Source: Liopterus haemorrhoidalis (lineage: Eukaryota > Arthropoda > Insecta > Coleoptera > Dytiscidae). From it: a DNA stretch of 64,000 nucleotides. A program made the position numbers and the translations under genes. Location: NCBI GenBank assembly GCA_963971575.1, contig OZ020612.1, positions 33,707,916-33,771,915 of the forward strand, written 5' to 3'. Each line of letters starts with the position of its first letter. The first letter of the stretch is position 1. Positions 12,661 to 23,669 of this stretch are shown here, piece by piece. The notes below the pieces were generated by a model, which did not search any database, had not been told where the DNA came from, and saw nothing but the letters and a program-made list of their open reading frames with translations.

Positions 12661-12829
12661 CAATGATAATATGTCCGGTCGAAACATCACATTGACGAGG
12701 TGGCTTCCATATATATATGTTTTGCCACTGGTCTAGAAACAAAGACTTACCTTTTCTAACCTTATGCACCAACTGGGCGTTGGGAACCTATTATTATATA
12801 CACAGTGCGTTCCACATATTTCTGAACAT

Positions 12830-12856
12830 ATTTTATAGAACAATGTTCTATAAAAT
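12830..12856. repeat. 13-bp-arm inverted repeat
   Basis: The arms ATTTTATAGAACA and TGTTCTATAAAAT are perfect complements separated by one base. No U-rich tail or coding context suggests a function. Confidence 0.7.
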
Positions 12857-12968
12857 AGTGACGCGATCTGTTGTCATATATTCAAACTTAGTACCCCCTA
12901 TCTAATGTCTATTAACCTACAATTCTATGTTAATTTACGTACAGCGCTCTACAAGTTATTAGTGTAGT

Positions 12969-13880
12969 ATGATTTTGCAAGAATATAGATACCTGGGATA
13001 CGAATTCAAAGGTAGCGGGGGCCCAGATGCACACATCAGGGTTCTAGTAAGAAAAGCAATGTTAGACTTCCCACGAGTGTGGGGAATAGATGAGAGAAAA
13101 TTCAAAGGAGACATAAAAATATGTATGCTAATGTTCAACTCCATAATTAAGAGTATAATGATGCATGGCGCAGAAATAATAGGTTGGGAAGACCAAATGA
13201 AATTAGCAGTGGTGCAAAATAAATATATCAAATAGACATTAGTCTTAGATAAATGTTCACCACAGTATATAGGAAATGAAATCGGACAGCTTCAGGATAG
13301 AGCCAACAAAAAACAATTAAATTTGAAGGGAGGATAATAAGACACCCAGAAAAGAAATTACTCTATCAATGCTGGACAAAAATAGAAAGAAGAGAAATAC
13401 TAAATAAGATACAAACCAGAAGGGAAGCAAAAAGAAGAAAATGGCTGGAATATTCATATATATGTGTCACAAGAAATAATAGATAGAATGAGGAATATCC
13501 AAGAACAGGAAAGAAATATGGGTCCAACAAATTTGAGGTATAACGACTAATACATAAAAACTTGGACGACGCAAATATTAGTGTACCTAAAAACAAAATG
13601 TAAGAGAGATAAGAAAAAACGAATAGCGAGATTTAATTACGGAAATGAGGAAAGAGTAAATGAATACTGAAGAAAGGATGAACAAAGAATTGTGCTAGAT
13701 GTGTGGAGAGGAAAGAGAAACCTGAAGCACATAATGCAGGATTACGGAGACATGAAATATAAAGAAGAGACTAGAAAAAACTTGCTGTGCTATTCAGATC
13801 AAGAATGAAAATGGATGGACTAGGTCTTGAAGAGAAGAAATGATTTAAGACGAAGATACGAAATTTAGAATACGTAATAT
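12969..13880 (+). pseudogene. Non-LTR retrotransposon RT C-terminal remnant
   Basis: The 12969-13235 frame (88 aa) carries YRYLGYEFKGSGG, DFPRVWGIDERKFKGD and MMHGAEIIGWED. These match the thumb and C-terminal region of insect LINE reverse transcriptases, where the motif 'YGxEIWGW' is usual. Downstream the frame is broken several times. Recognisable pieces continue, including KRNLKHIMQDYGDMK near 13720, like the terminal zinc-motif region. The catalytic RT core is absent, so this is a 5'-truncated copy. The clade cannot be fixed from what remains. Confidence 0.65.
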
Positions 13881-14039
13881 GTAAAGAAATATAAATATAT
13901 TTAATAATATGTAGATTCCAACCGAATGTTATGAATATCTATCTAGTATAATTTTGTTTTGCAGGTCTTGAATGTGAAAAATGAATAGAGAATTGCGATT
14001 AAATTTTGTTTTAAAGCTGCACTTTACCTCAGAAACTTA

Positions 14040-14390
14040 AAAAATGACACAGAACCCTTACGTAAATCAATCATTGGACCAATCTATTGTCTGTAATGTA
14101 GGATGGTATAATCGATTTCGTGACGAAGAGTCAACAGAAGATGACGAGGAAAATGATCGTCATACATTAATATACTCAGGAAAACTGAGTTGTTGAAAAC
14201 TGATCACACAAGGAAAATAGCGGGAGCTTCAAATATTCTTATAACAGACATACTTCGCATTCTACACGAAGATTTAATTAAAAGGAAGCGCCCGCTCGCA
14301 AATTTCTAATGTGCACAATTTTTTGCCCCAAAAATGTATCAATATGATTTAACAACTACTTTATGCACCAGATTTATCTCCAGATTATTA
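14040..14390 (+). pseudogene. mariner-like transposase remnant
   Basis: In one frame from about 14090 the sequence reads CNVGWYNRFRDEESTEDDE, the end of the mariner DNA-binding region (usually WYNRFKDGRESVxDDERxGRP). About 270 bases later it reads LYAPDLSPDYY, matching the segment around the third catalytic Asp. The stretch between is too short for a whole catalytic domain and contains stops, so the core has been deleted. No TIRs were identified. Confidence 0.55.
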
Positions 14391-14405
14391 TTATTATTAT
14401 TATTT
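14385..14405. repeat. ATT microsatellite
   Basis: A short (ATT)n run of about seven units follows the mariner remnant. It carries no other feature. Confidence 0.8.
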
Positions 14406-15004
14406 TACTGTTTTAAGTACTGTTAATAAGAGTCAATATCGAATTCAATACTGTATTCCGAAAAATAATAAAAATTGACAAATGATTCCTATAAATTCAG
14501 GAGATATTTTTTTATTAAACATACATTACACATAAATAAAATTATAATTTAATAATAATTGAATAATTTAACAATATAATGATAAAAAGACATGTGTATT
14601 AACATACATGTTAAATACTACACATCAACTTTCTTGTTCACTCCTAAGCACATTCAAGTGGTACAGCTTTTGTTGCATATCTTTTACTTATACAGTAGAA
14701 CCACATTAATCCGAACCCTGCCTAATCCGATGATCGCGGTAATCCAAAAGCTGCACTACCCCTACTCCCGCACTGTGCTCCACTGGACATCCTGCTATAC
14801 ATACATAGTTACAGACAAAAACTTGTCGAAACAAGACCACGTGTCGCATGACGTGACTGCGTTTCTTATTTTTTCTAAATTCCATCTTTCATCAGAAATT
14901 CATTGCGGATAACATTAACTTGCCTTTGTTTTTGTTAGTTGTTAATTTAATTTCGTACTCCGCCCAATTTATAACAAGATCAGTCTATATCAAACTATAA
15001 CGAC

Positions 15005-16190
15005 TCAATATACACAGATTTCAGTAAATGTCTCGATAATATTTTGATCAGTAAAATTTTTTCTCTCGGTATTCACTGCGACCTTTTAAGATGGCTTATT
15101 TCATATACAAGTAATGTAAGTCAAGCGGTCACCATTAACAGCTGCACTTCTTATTTCCTAAATATAACTTCCGGTGTCCTTCAGGGGGCCCACTTGGGGC
15201 CAATTCTTTTTTAAATTTATATCAACGACATTTCAAAATTAATAAAACATGCAAATTTTTTGTTATTCGCCGATGATATGATATTATACCTTCCAAACAG
15301 GGGGCTATCGGATACCGCCCTCCTGCAATCAGACCTTCATAACTTATACCTTTATTACCAACAAAACAAATTATATCATTTACGAGAAACAAAAACGTAC
15401 ATTCTTTTCAATATAATTTTAACGGTCAGAATTTGAAACAATCATCAGTAATTAAAGATCTAGGAGTGCTTCTAGACTCAAAACTTCCTTATGAACTACA
15501 TGTCGAATATATTTGCGGCAAAGCCCTAAAAATGTCTAACTGTCTAAACTAAACGTCTTAATTCTATAAACCCTTTTAAAAATATTTACTTTGCGTACAT
15601 CTCTATCATCTTAAACTATTCCATCCGTTATCTGGAATAGTTCGTATGACAAGTACATTTTCAAACTTGAAACAATTCAGAAGAAAGCCATTAAGTATTT
15701 CTGTTTTAAATGTAATGTTTAATACGCTCTAACTACTACAATGCCTGTATCATAATAAATATTCAACCGTTTCAAAAACGTCGTATTTTATCTGAGATGT
15801 TGATGCTTTACCGAATAGTATAAAATAAAATAAAATAAAATAAATAAAATAGTTAATAACATAACTTCTTCTAGTCAAACCTACATCTTATTGAGTTTTG
15901 CATCCCTACATACAATACCAGGAGTACAAACTTATTCCATCAAACCAGTTCAAACACAAATTCATTCACTCACTCGCCCATCATGAAACTTTCCACTACG
16001 TACAATCTCTTTTTTTCTCACATAGATATTTTCAATTGTTCCAAACAAAAATTCCGGAAATTATGTATTAATAAATTAAACACTATAAGTGATCTTCAAT
16101 CTTCTTCTATTTAATCTAATAAAAATGTAAATACAATATTGTAATAGGGTTAGCCCCCGTCTGTGCTCCGATCATAATGAAAAATAAATT
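15005..16190 (+). pseudogene. Non-LTR RT remnant (same family as 50643-51545)
   Basis: Fragments in several frames follow RT order: YTDFSKCLDN (motif A, about 15020), SGVLQGAHLGPILF (motif B, about 15170) and LLFADDMILY (motif C, about 15260). A thumb segment VIWNSSYDKYIFKLETIQKK lies near 15635. A C-terminal PTYNTRSTNLF piece at about 15910 matches TYNTRALSL in the copy at 51.2 kb. Stops and frameshifts are frequent. The copy ends around 16190 in an A-rich sequence. It belongs to the Jockey/CR1 group of LINEs. Confidence 0.7.
15818..15850. repeat. AAAAT microsatellite
   Basis: A pentanucleotide AAAAT run lies inside the LINE remnant. Confidence 0.75.
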
Positions 16191-17850
16191 ACGTTCCATA
16201 ATAATGAAGACATGAAGCTTACCTAAGGAAAATCGTAAACACCTTACGATCCTTTAAAACAAAGTACTACGAAAAATATTTTGTCCCATCCAAATCAAAG
16301 AAAAATAGAGAATTGTGAATCATGATATTTTGACTGTATTCTCAGCTGTGTATCACAAACGACATGTACATGATTATAATGGTTACGATACATGGTGAGA
16401 ATTAAAAAGAACAATATGATCTGCGAGGCTATATATCATTCGTCGGACACAGGGAAAGCTACAGAAGTTCGGTTATCGGAAGATCCATTGTGTGTTGGTT
16501 TACAATACACCTGAATAACCTTAACAGAGAAAGATGGAGAATTTATGTGAATTGAGCCAAAAATCAAAATTAAAATAATGTTTAAATGTGTAACCAGGCT
16601 TTGAAACTAAAAAGTTTGATAACCGTAACTTGTATTTTTATATTTCAGGATTCATGAACCTAAAAATGACACAAGATACCTAAAAGTTGCCTAAAAGACA
16701 CTTAACTGAGTAAAATGAAAGATTTGTATGAATGCCCACCAAAGTAATTTTTAAATGTACAGTCGGGCTAATTAACCAAAAACTGAAATGATCCACTATT
16801 CCCGTATTTTTATATCACAGAGTTCATGAACCCTAGCCTCAACAATTTAAACTATTTTTGAATTTTCCACATAATAAAATATCGAAAGAATTGAAAAATA
16901 TCTTTTATTACATTCTAATACCGCCTGAAGAATTTCAAAAGAATCTTATAGAATTCAAAACATTCTACAAAGTCTGACAGAGCTGTTCTAAATCTGTTGA
17001 ATTTTCCTGCGTGCGCATAGTTGATGATTTAATGTCATGCATAAAACAGGGACGGAAGTACGACAGACTGCACCACATGCTAATCAGATAACAGTTCACT
17101 ATGCATTATCTAGGATATGGATTTGAGAATATCTGACATAACAGAGTCATACACCAGATATTTATAACCTACATTATTCAAAACAAGTTATATTCGGACT
17201 GCAATAGACAGTTTACGAGTAGAGAACTACTTTACGAAACATTGAACAAAACATTTTTAAAAAAACTTAACTGTCTGTTAGAGATTTATGCAAAATCAAT
17301 TTGACATATTTTCACGAAAATGGTATGATGATATATAAAGTTGAACATATAACATCTGAAGCTATATGACATCTCCAGTTATTTATTTTCGGTGGAGGGT
17401 TTCGGAGGGAGCGTTAGGTAAGGAAAGAGAACTTAAAAAAGAAAAATCACTTTTTGTTAAGTTATGTTTTCTACACATTCCAATCCCCACCAGCAGCAAT
17501 CCATTAATCCCAGTAATCCTACCAGATCATCGGATTGCTTGGAAACGCTTGGCTTGCTCCGGCGGATTAATCAGATTGACTAAAAATATGCTAATGTGTA
17601 CACTCCGACTGACTTTACGAACGGATCAGGAGCACTCGGATCGCTCGTATTAATCTGACTGACTAACAGTAAACGCCTATTGTTATATGTCAAAAATATC
17701 TGTCAGATATTTTTTGCGCAGTATAAACTCATTGTAAGTGAATGAATTTTTACGATACATTTTTATTTTTGTCGCTATTTTAATACAGTGTCGCAATAAG
17801 GAAAATAAAAATTAAAATTAAAGTCAATAAAATACAAAAAAATATAACTC
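16191..17850. other. Non-genic DNA with one diverged tandem duplication
   Basis: Two diverged units about 168 bases apart, at 16576-16665 and 16745-16835, share the pattern 'taatgtttaaatgt ... gtatttttatat..ca..ttcatgaacc'. At 17510-17660 the motif CGGATTAATC recurs, and at 14690 there is CAGTAGAACCACATTAATCC. The latter resembles a pogo/Tigger terminus, but no matching right end was found. No gene was recognised. Confidence 0.35.
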
Positions 17851-17857
17851 AAAGAAG

Positions 17858-17880
17858 CGAGGAAGCGAATAGCTTCCTCG
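17858..17880. repeat. 9-bp hairpin
   Basis: CGAGGAAGC and GCTTCCTCG are perfectly complementary around a 5-base loop, just upstream of the Jockey-like gag remnant. It may be 5' UTR structure of that element. Confidence 0.6.
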
Positions 17881-17899
17881 TCTGAGGAATGGACTACAA

Positions 17900-19080
17900 A
17901 CACGAAAATGAGTATTAAAAGAACAAAGAATCAGATGCCGCCCATCATAGAACATATTGAAGTTGATTTAGACAACAGTAAAGTCGTAACAAATGTTCCG
18001 ACTTCAAATAAATATGCTGCCCTCTCTGAAAATATTAATGATAATGCAACAGTATCCAGTAAAATAGAAGATAATATCAAATTGAAAAATAAAATTAAAC
18101 CTATCATTTATAAGCAAAAAATTAATAATTATCCAGAATTTATAAAAACTTAATAAAGTGATTGTTCTTATGAAGTGCTAACAAAATGATGATAGAATTA
18201 AAATTCAAACAACTCATCTGGATGATTACAACAAATTAAAAAATATATTCAAAGACCAAAATATATATATATATATATTTTTTACATGTACATCAAATGC
18301 AGAGAAACCTATGAAAATTGTATTGAAAAGTCTTCTTAATGAAATTACCTGCAATATTATTGAAGATTAAAGAAAATGAATTTAGAAGTATTAAAAGTAG
18401 CGTTAATGATGCAAAGTGTATCCATCCTGTATCCTTATTATTTAGTATCTCTTCACGCAAACACAACATTTAAACAAGTAACTGATATCAAATACATATA
18501 TTATACAAAAATATATTGGGAAAAATATAAACCGCGAAAAGAAATCACACAATGCTTTCGCTGTCAATGTTATGGTCATGAGGCGAAGAATTACAATCCG
18601 CCATCTCGTTGCGTTAAATGTGGCATTTCAAAAAAAAAAAACAAATAAATGCAAAACTTAATAAGTGGTATTAACTTCCTTTAAATTGCCACACAAACCG
18701 GTGTGGCAATTTAAAAGAAGTCAAACAGCAAATCATACTGACTGTACATTTAGGAAAAAATATTTAGATGATATTGAAAAATCTCATTCCCAGCCCTCTA
18801 GAATATTTAGACCACAAACAAACACACACAGCACAACACAACATCAACACAACAGTCACAACCGTCACAAGGAAATTTCCAGTTAAATCTATCACAGTTT
18901 CCTCCTTTACATAATAGGCATGATGCAACAAATCTATTAAATAATACCTGTATGAATAACAGGAGCAATGATTCAACCAATACAGAAGATCTAGCAGAAT
19001 TAACAAGTCAAATTAAGAAACTTAACACTTTATGCAATATAAAAAAGCTGATGCAGATTTGAGATATCTTAATGAAAATC
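17900..19080 (+). pseudogene. Jockey-clade LINE gag (ORF1) remnant
   Basis: The frame at 17908-18153 (81 aa) resembles the N-terminal part of a Jockey gag (TSNKYAALSEN). After frame breaks, 18376-18648 carries CFRCQCYGHEAKNYNPPSR then CVKCG, the tandem zinc-knuckle region of Jockey ORF1. In it the terminal Cys of the first knuckle has become Asn. An (AT)n tract at about 18260 interrupts the reading. It would package element RNA. It is non-functional here, and it directly precedes the endonuclease remnant. Confidence 0.7.
18680..18715. repeat. 15-bp perfect hairpin within gag remnant
   Basis: TTTAAATTGCCACAC pairs perfectly with GTGTGGCAATTTAAA around the loop AAACCG, and pairing extends imperfectly outward. 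It is unusual inside a decayed gag and may be a micro-insertion or inverted duplication. Confidence 0.75.
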
Positions 19081-19143
19081 TTGAAAAATCAAATAATCCC
19101 TTAACTAGACTGCAAGCACTATCTGAATTTTCTGAAAAACAAA

Positions 19144-19850
19144 ATGATTAATTCAGTACAAACAAGCATAAAAGTTCTTGTATGGAATGCTACTAGCCTG
19201 TTAAATGAATTGGAAGAATTCTTCTTGAAGGATAATAATATAGATATTGCTCTGATTTCAGAAACATGGTTACGGAACAATAACAAGGCATTTATTATAG
19301 GTTATAAGTGCTACCGCCATGATAGAACTCATGATCCCCAATTTACTCGTACATTTGGTTGTGGTGTAGCTATTTTTATTAAAATTTCGGTCATCAACTT
19401 GTCCAAATTCCCTCATCCGTAACTGAGCTAGAATGTATTATGCTAAAAATAATAAGGTCTAACAACCAAAATATTCATGTAGTTTCTGCTTACAACAGAC
19501 CGACATCCGTTCTGAAATCACAGGAACTTGAAGATATTTTAAATACTTCAAACAAAGTTAACATTACAGGCATACAGAATGGAATTGCCGCACAATAACT
19601 GGCACTAGTGGCAATAATCTCAAACATTTTATTGACAATTCCACTAGCATTATAAAACATCGACCACTCCTACATTCTTTCTAGATCAAATTAATTATGA
19701 ACCATCAACTCTAGATTTAGCAATCATTAAAAGTTCTAACACTTCAGAATTAAAGACTAGTGCTAACATACCTTAAAATCATTCTCCAGTTGTATTTTTG
19801 TGCATCTACTGTATACAAGCTGATAAATAAAAGACTTATAATGGGTTCTT
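19144..19850 (+). pseudogene. Jockey-clade AP endonuclease remnant
   Basis: The frame 19144-19422 (92 aa) begins VQTSIKVLVWNATSLLNELE and contains IDIALISETWL with the catalytic Glu, then GCGVAIFIK. After breaks, pieces such as VVSAYNRPTS (about 19480) and NHSPVVF (about 19785) follow. The latter stands where the catalytic SDH motif is expected, but reads NH. The RT is missing, so the copy is truncated after EN. Further downstream I see no element sequence. Confidence 0.7.
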
Positions 19851-20749
19851 GTTGGATATCCACACAGATTAATCTTGATGAACTTACTTTTTCTTTCAAT
19901 TTTACTACAATTTCTCGAAGACTACATTTTTTCCAAAACGATTTATTTAATTTGTATCTTTTATTTATTATTTGTAATTTATTTTAATTTTTGGTGTTAT
20001 TGTTCTGTTGTTTTGGCGTTTCTTGGACAATTACGACCGGGTCTGAGCCCTGCTTAATCATACCTTTTTCCAACACTGATCTGAATTCAGTGACGTTGTT
20101 AGGTTTGATAATAAGTAATTACATTATGATTTTATTATTGTAATAAATGTAACCCTTATCTATAAGGGTTACAGAAAATAGATGCGTTGTTAGATTTTAT
20201 CATGTAGGATAAATATCTAAAGTGACCTCGTGTTTAGGTATTCGGCCAGTCCATTGATTTGAGTTGCGTTAGTCCAGAGTCCGATCTACACGAAAGACGT
20301 CGCATACTAGCTCAAGTTTGTTTTAGAAGATATGCTGATGTATAAAAAGTGTATGCCCTATTCGTTGTCTGCTGATGTATGTTTCTTTCTTTAGTTGAAT
20401 GTTTTAAATATTGTTGTATCTTTGGCTAATTTTTTTAATTTCTTACTTATTGTCCTACTCTTGTAAAATTACATGCCAAATTACATTTATGGTAATTTGG
20501 CATTTTAAATCGTTTAAATCGTCGGCTGTTGGTCAGGATTTTTTTTTTTTTTTCTTTTGTTTCATTTCTGGGAAGGTGTCCCACTTAATTTGGTTATAGG
20601 AATATCAGTAGGACCTTTATATGATTATACTTTCATAAACTTTTTATATGTTTATACCATGTTTATACTTTCATCTTTATATCATTTATTCCGCATTTGC
20701 AACGCATTAAGATTCTCCTTTTGCTACCTAGATCAAAAGTGCTGCTTAA
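19851..20749. other. Non-genic DNA with two hairpins
   Basis: GTAACCCTTAT/ATAAGGGTTAC forms a hairpin at 20149-20172, and ATGCCAAATTAC/GTAATTTGGCAT forms another at 20473-20503. A T-run is at about 20540. Short ORFs here show no motif. Confidence 0.45.
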
Positions 20750-21600
20750 TGCGATTGATCAATTAATTGCTATCGAGACAATCGATTAGTCGATAGAATT
20801 TTAAGATCCTCAGTTAGTAAGCTTGCCAGTGAATCACCAATTATGAAGTGCGTCGGGGTAAGAGGAATTAGATCATTGATGTTGGTGTATAAAAATATCA
20901 GTGGTCTTGCATTTAAAATGTTCAGAACAGTTTCAATGATATATGAATTAAATTGTTTGAATATAAATAGTGACTCGCCTACTGTTTGATATAAATGGTA
21001 TATAAAAGATTTAATGGCAGCTTCCCAATTTCTTCCAAGCTGATGAGACCGCGGTGATACAATATGTAAGCCAATGTTATCATTTGCATATACCTGTTAC
21101 AGAAAGATTGAATGTATGCGCCTAATTTCGGTTTTTGTTCATACAAAATTATCGGTGTAATTTTTTTTTTCGTTTACCATCTCTTGGCCAGAATATTTTC
21201 ATTGCGACTAAGGTCTATTCAATTGTTAAAATCCATCGGATCCAAATGAAATGCTTTTGTAACAAAACAAACAAATATTGCGACATATCTTTTCCTCTCT
21301 TTAATGAAAAATGAACCGCAATAGTCAATTCCTATGTTTATGAAAAGTCATGTTCTTTCAAATCAACTTGTCGGTAGAATGCCCATAGGGTATATATGAA
21401 CTTTTTAATTTACGACAACGAACTCATTTGTGAATGATATTTTTGATTTTTTACATGGTCCTGCTTAATTATATTTTTTGTGCCGTGATCATTACAAGGA
21501 CGCTTTTGTAAAAAGCTTCAACGTTTCAACGTCCGCCGAAGAATACTTAACTCGTCGACAAAAGGTAATGCTGTGATTATTTTGCTTTTTGTAACTCTCT
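20750..21600 (-). pseudogene. BEL/Pao integrase C-terminal remnant
   Basis: On the minus strand the order is LPFVDELSILRRTL (about 21560), IGIDYCGSF and KRYVAIFVCF.TKAFHLD (21330-21200). Then come GRNWEAAIKSFIYHL, NILNARPL and LTPTHFIIGDSL (21040-20830), followed by NRLSR and LNALQMRN (about 20780-20710). These are the zinc-binding end, catalytic core and C-terminal tail of a BEL/Pao integrase, which inserts the element's DNA copy. Frameshifts and stops are present. Gag, protease, RT and LTRs were not found nearby. Confidence 0.75.
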
Positions 21601-22011
21601 CCTTATCATTTACAACGTCTACAGATGTCGTTCTTAATTTTATAGAACACAAGGACGCATTTGAACAAAAATAAATAAATAAGGCAGACCTCTTACACTC
21701 TATTCCAAATGTTTAAGCCAAACTAAACAGAATTTTTATTTTCTTAATTTGTCACGAGCTCAAGTATTTCTGCTTACACCAAAGAAACAGACTATAGTTT
21801 TTGTATGTTTGTTCACCATAACACTAATTAATGCAACTTTTAAATATGCTATATGCCAAATAGCTTAAATTTAATTATTTAAATGTCATTAAAATTAATC
21901 TTCTGACATTTATTTTAACTACATTACTCTGCTCGTACGTTATTAGATCAGGTATGTTTTTAACACTGTGTAACGAGCTCTTGTACTTCATATTTTATAT
22001 TTTGTGTAGCT

Positions 22012-22038
22012 CTGATGAAGAAATAAATTATTTCGAAC
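22012..22038 (+). ncRNA. Hammerhead-like core motif, divergent copy
   Basis: CTGATGA (22012-22018) is followed by A, a 15-base stem-loop GAAAT..ATTTC, and GAAC. It has the same layout as the motif in the Penelope-like pseudo-LTRs (CTGATGA, A, GATTT..AAATC, GAAA), with paired changes in the stem. It sits just left of the Penelope-like insertion and may be the tail of an older related element. Stems I and III are not convincing, so ribozyme activity is not established. Confidence 0.45.
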
Positions 22039-22056
22039 TGGTCAATTAGATCTAAT

Positions 22057-22068
22057 TGAATTATTTAT
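22057..22068. repeat. Target-site duplication, left (Penelope-like element)
   Basis: The 12-bp sequence TGAATTATTTAT is identical to 26662-26673 and brackets the Penelope-like element. Confidence 0.85.
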
Positions 22069-22569
22069 TTATAGTTGAAGGTAATGGGATTCGGACCAGT
22101 CAGAAAATAAAAACAAATTTATTAACTTCGCTAACGTTTCGATTTTATTTAAATCTTCATCAGAGCTACAAAGATATATAGAAATATACAATTATTAAAT
22201 TGGTAGGTTTACATGTATAAAATTATGATAGTGTTCAAATTTAACAAGTCAAGTAGTTAAAATAATCATTACAAAATTGTCGGAATTTAAAATGTAACAT
22301 AAAATAATTATTAAATAATAAAAACATATCAAATATGAGTTAAAGAATAAAAAACAATGTTAAATTTACAATACCTTAGTTAATAGTCACGAAATAAAAT
22401 AACAGTTGTAAAATTAATGAAGAACACATCATATTGTCCGGTTATTGAACTCAGAGATAAGCGATTAATAAGCCACGTATGAATTTGAAAAAGGGTTTGA
22501 GATGGTTGAAACAAGTAACGCTATCTATTAATAAATTAGAATTTGATTATTAGGTGAAATATGTTAGAT
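22069..22569 (-). repeat. Inverted copy of Penelope-like 3' UTR/pseudo-LTR
   Basis: The sequence is the reverse complement of 26128-26628, starting with TTATAGTTGAAGGTAATGGG. It contains the hammerhead-like core in reverse (TCATCAG at 22157-22163, TTTC at 22137-22140). It lacks the last roughly 33 bases of the direct copies. Confidence 0.9.
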
Positions 22570-23116
22570 TTAGAATTTTTTTAATATATTACAATAGATG
22601 GCGCTTATATTATCACAGTCGGTTTTAAAGTTAACTAATTTAGGGTTCTGAATTATATGTATACTCTCAGTAATCAACCTTTTACTGAGATTGTCTACTT
22701 TATCTAAGATTTTAGTTTGTTCAAAATTAAAATTGTGGTTAGTGGTGAAGTAATGGGTACTGAGTGCCGTGTTTTCTTTTTTATTTTTAAATTTATCCTG
22801 ACAGCTATTTTTATGTTGATATACTCGGTTTTTAAGATATTGTTTAGTCTGTCCAACATAGCCTAAATCACAACCTCCACAAGGAATGTGATAGACTACT
22901 GACGACATTTTATTAAATTCAGTAGGTTGTTTAATTTTTGAGTGCAGTTGATTAATAGTTTTAAGATTATAGAAAGCTAATTTTATATTATAGGGTTTAA
23001 AAAGTTTAGCAATTTTAAATGAAATATTTTTGATGTGTGGAAATTTTAAATATGAACAATCAGTGTTGATATCTGGAAGTGAATTATTATTGGTGGGATT
23101 ATTGGGATTGTTATTC
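22570..23116 (-). CDS. GIY-YIG endonuclease, inverted partial Penelope copy
   Basis: An open minus-strand frame encodes the RT-endonuclease linker (NNPTNNNSLPDINTDCSYLK) and the whole GIY-YIG-like domain. VYHIPCGGCDLGYVGQT carries the GYVG core, RVYQHK the conserved Arg, and ESIHII the conserved Glu. The domain is identical to the plus-strand copy at 25789-26127. Here the linker frame is intact, whereas the plus copy has an extra A. It lacks the RT, so alone it could give only a truncated product. A Met is available at the plus copy's equivalent MSSVVYH. It would nick target DNA in Penelope transposition. Confidence 0.85.
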
Positions 23117-23660
23117 AAATTCTAAATCTAACATATTTCACCTAATAATCAAATTCTAATTTATTAATAGATAGCGTTACTTGTTTCAACCATCTCAAAC
23201 CCTTTTTCAAATTCATACGTGGCTTATTAATCGCTTATCTCTGAGTTCAATAACCGGACAATATGATGTGTTCTTCATTAATTTTACAACTGTTATTTTA
23301 TTTCGTGACTATTAACTGAGGTATTGTAAATTTAACATTGTTTTTTATTCTTTAACTCATATTTGATATGTTTTTATTATTTAATAATTATTTTATGTTA
23401 CATTTTAAATTCCGACAATTTTGTAATGATTATTTTAACTACTTGACTTGTTAAATTTGAACACTATCATAATTTTATACATGTAAACCTACCAATTTAA
23501 TAATTGTATATTTCTATATATCTTTGTAGCTCTGATGAAGATTTAAATAAAATCGAAACGTTAGCGAAGTTAATAAATTTGTTTTTATTTTCTGACTGGT
23601 CTGAATCCCATTACCTTCAACTATAACTACTAACTTACGGACGTAACTCATCTAATCAAG
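23117..23660 (+). repeat. Left direct pseudo-LTR of Penelope-like element
   Basis: The sequence is nearly identical to 26118-26661. Differences noticed are near 23309, 23437 and 23605. It contains a hammerhead-like core (CTGATGA 23532-23538, stem-loop 23540-23554, GAAA 23555-23558). It ends only about 10 bases before the RT start codon, so it must act as the 5' UTR and probably the promoter. Confidence 0.9.
23532..23558 (+). ncRNA. Hammerhead-like core in left pseudo-LTR
   Basis: CTGATGA, A, GATTT-AAATA-AAATC, GAAA matches the conserved core and stem II of hammerhead ribozymes, which are known from Penelope-like pseudo-LTRs. A bulged A precedes stem II. I could not form good stems I and III nearby, so the call is of a motif only. 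Confidence 0.5.
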
Positions 23661-23669
23661 ATTTTTACC

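Noticed and set aside
14690..14720. pogo/Tigger terminal repeat (CAGTAGAACC..)
   Set aside because: No matching right terminus and no transposase fragment could be located.
23532..23600. Classical type I hammerhead ribozyme
   Set aside because: Core and stem II match, but I could not pair stem I or a normal stem III around a GUH site. Only a hammerhead-like motif is claimed.
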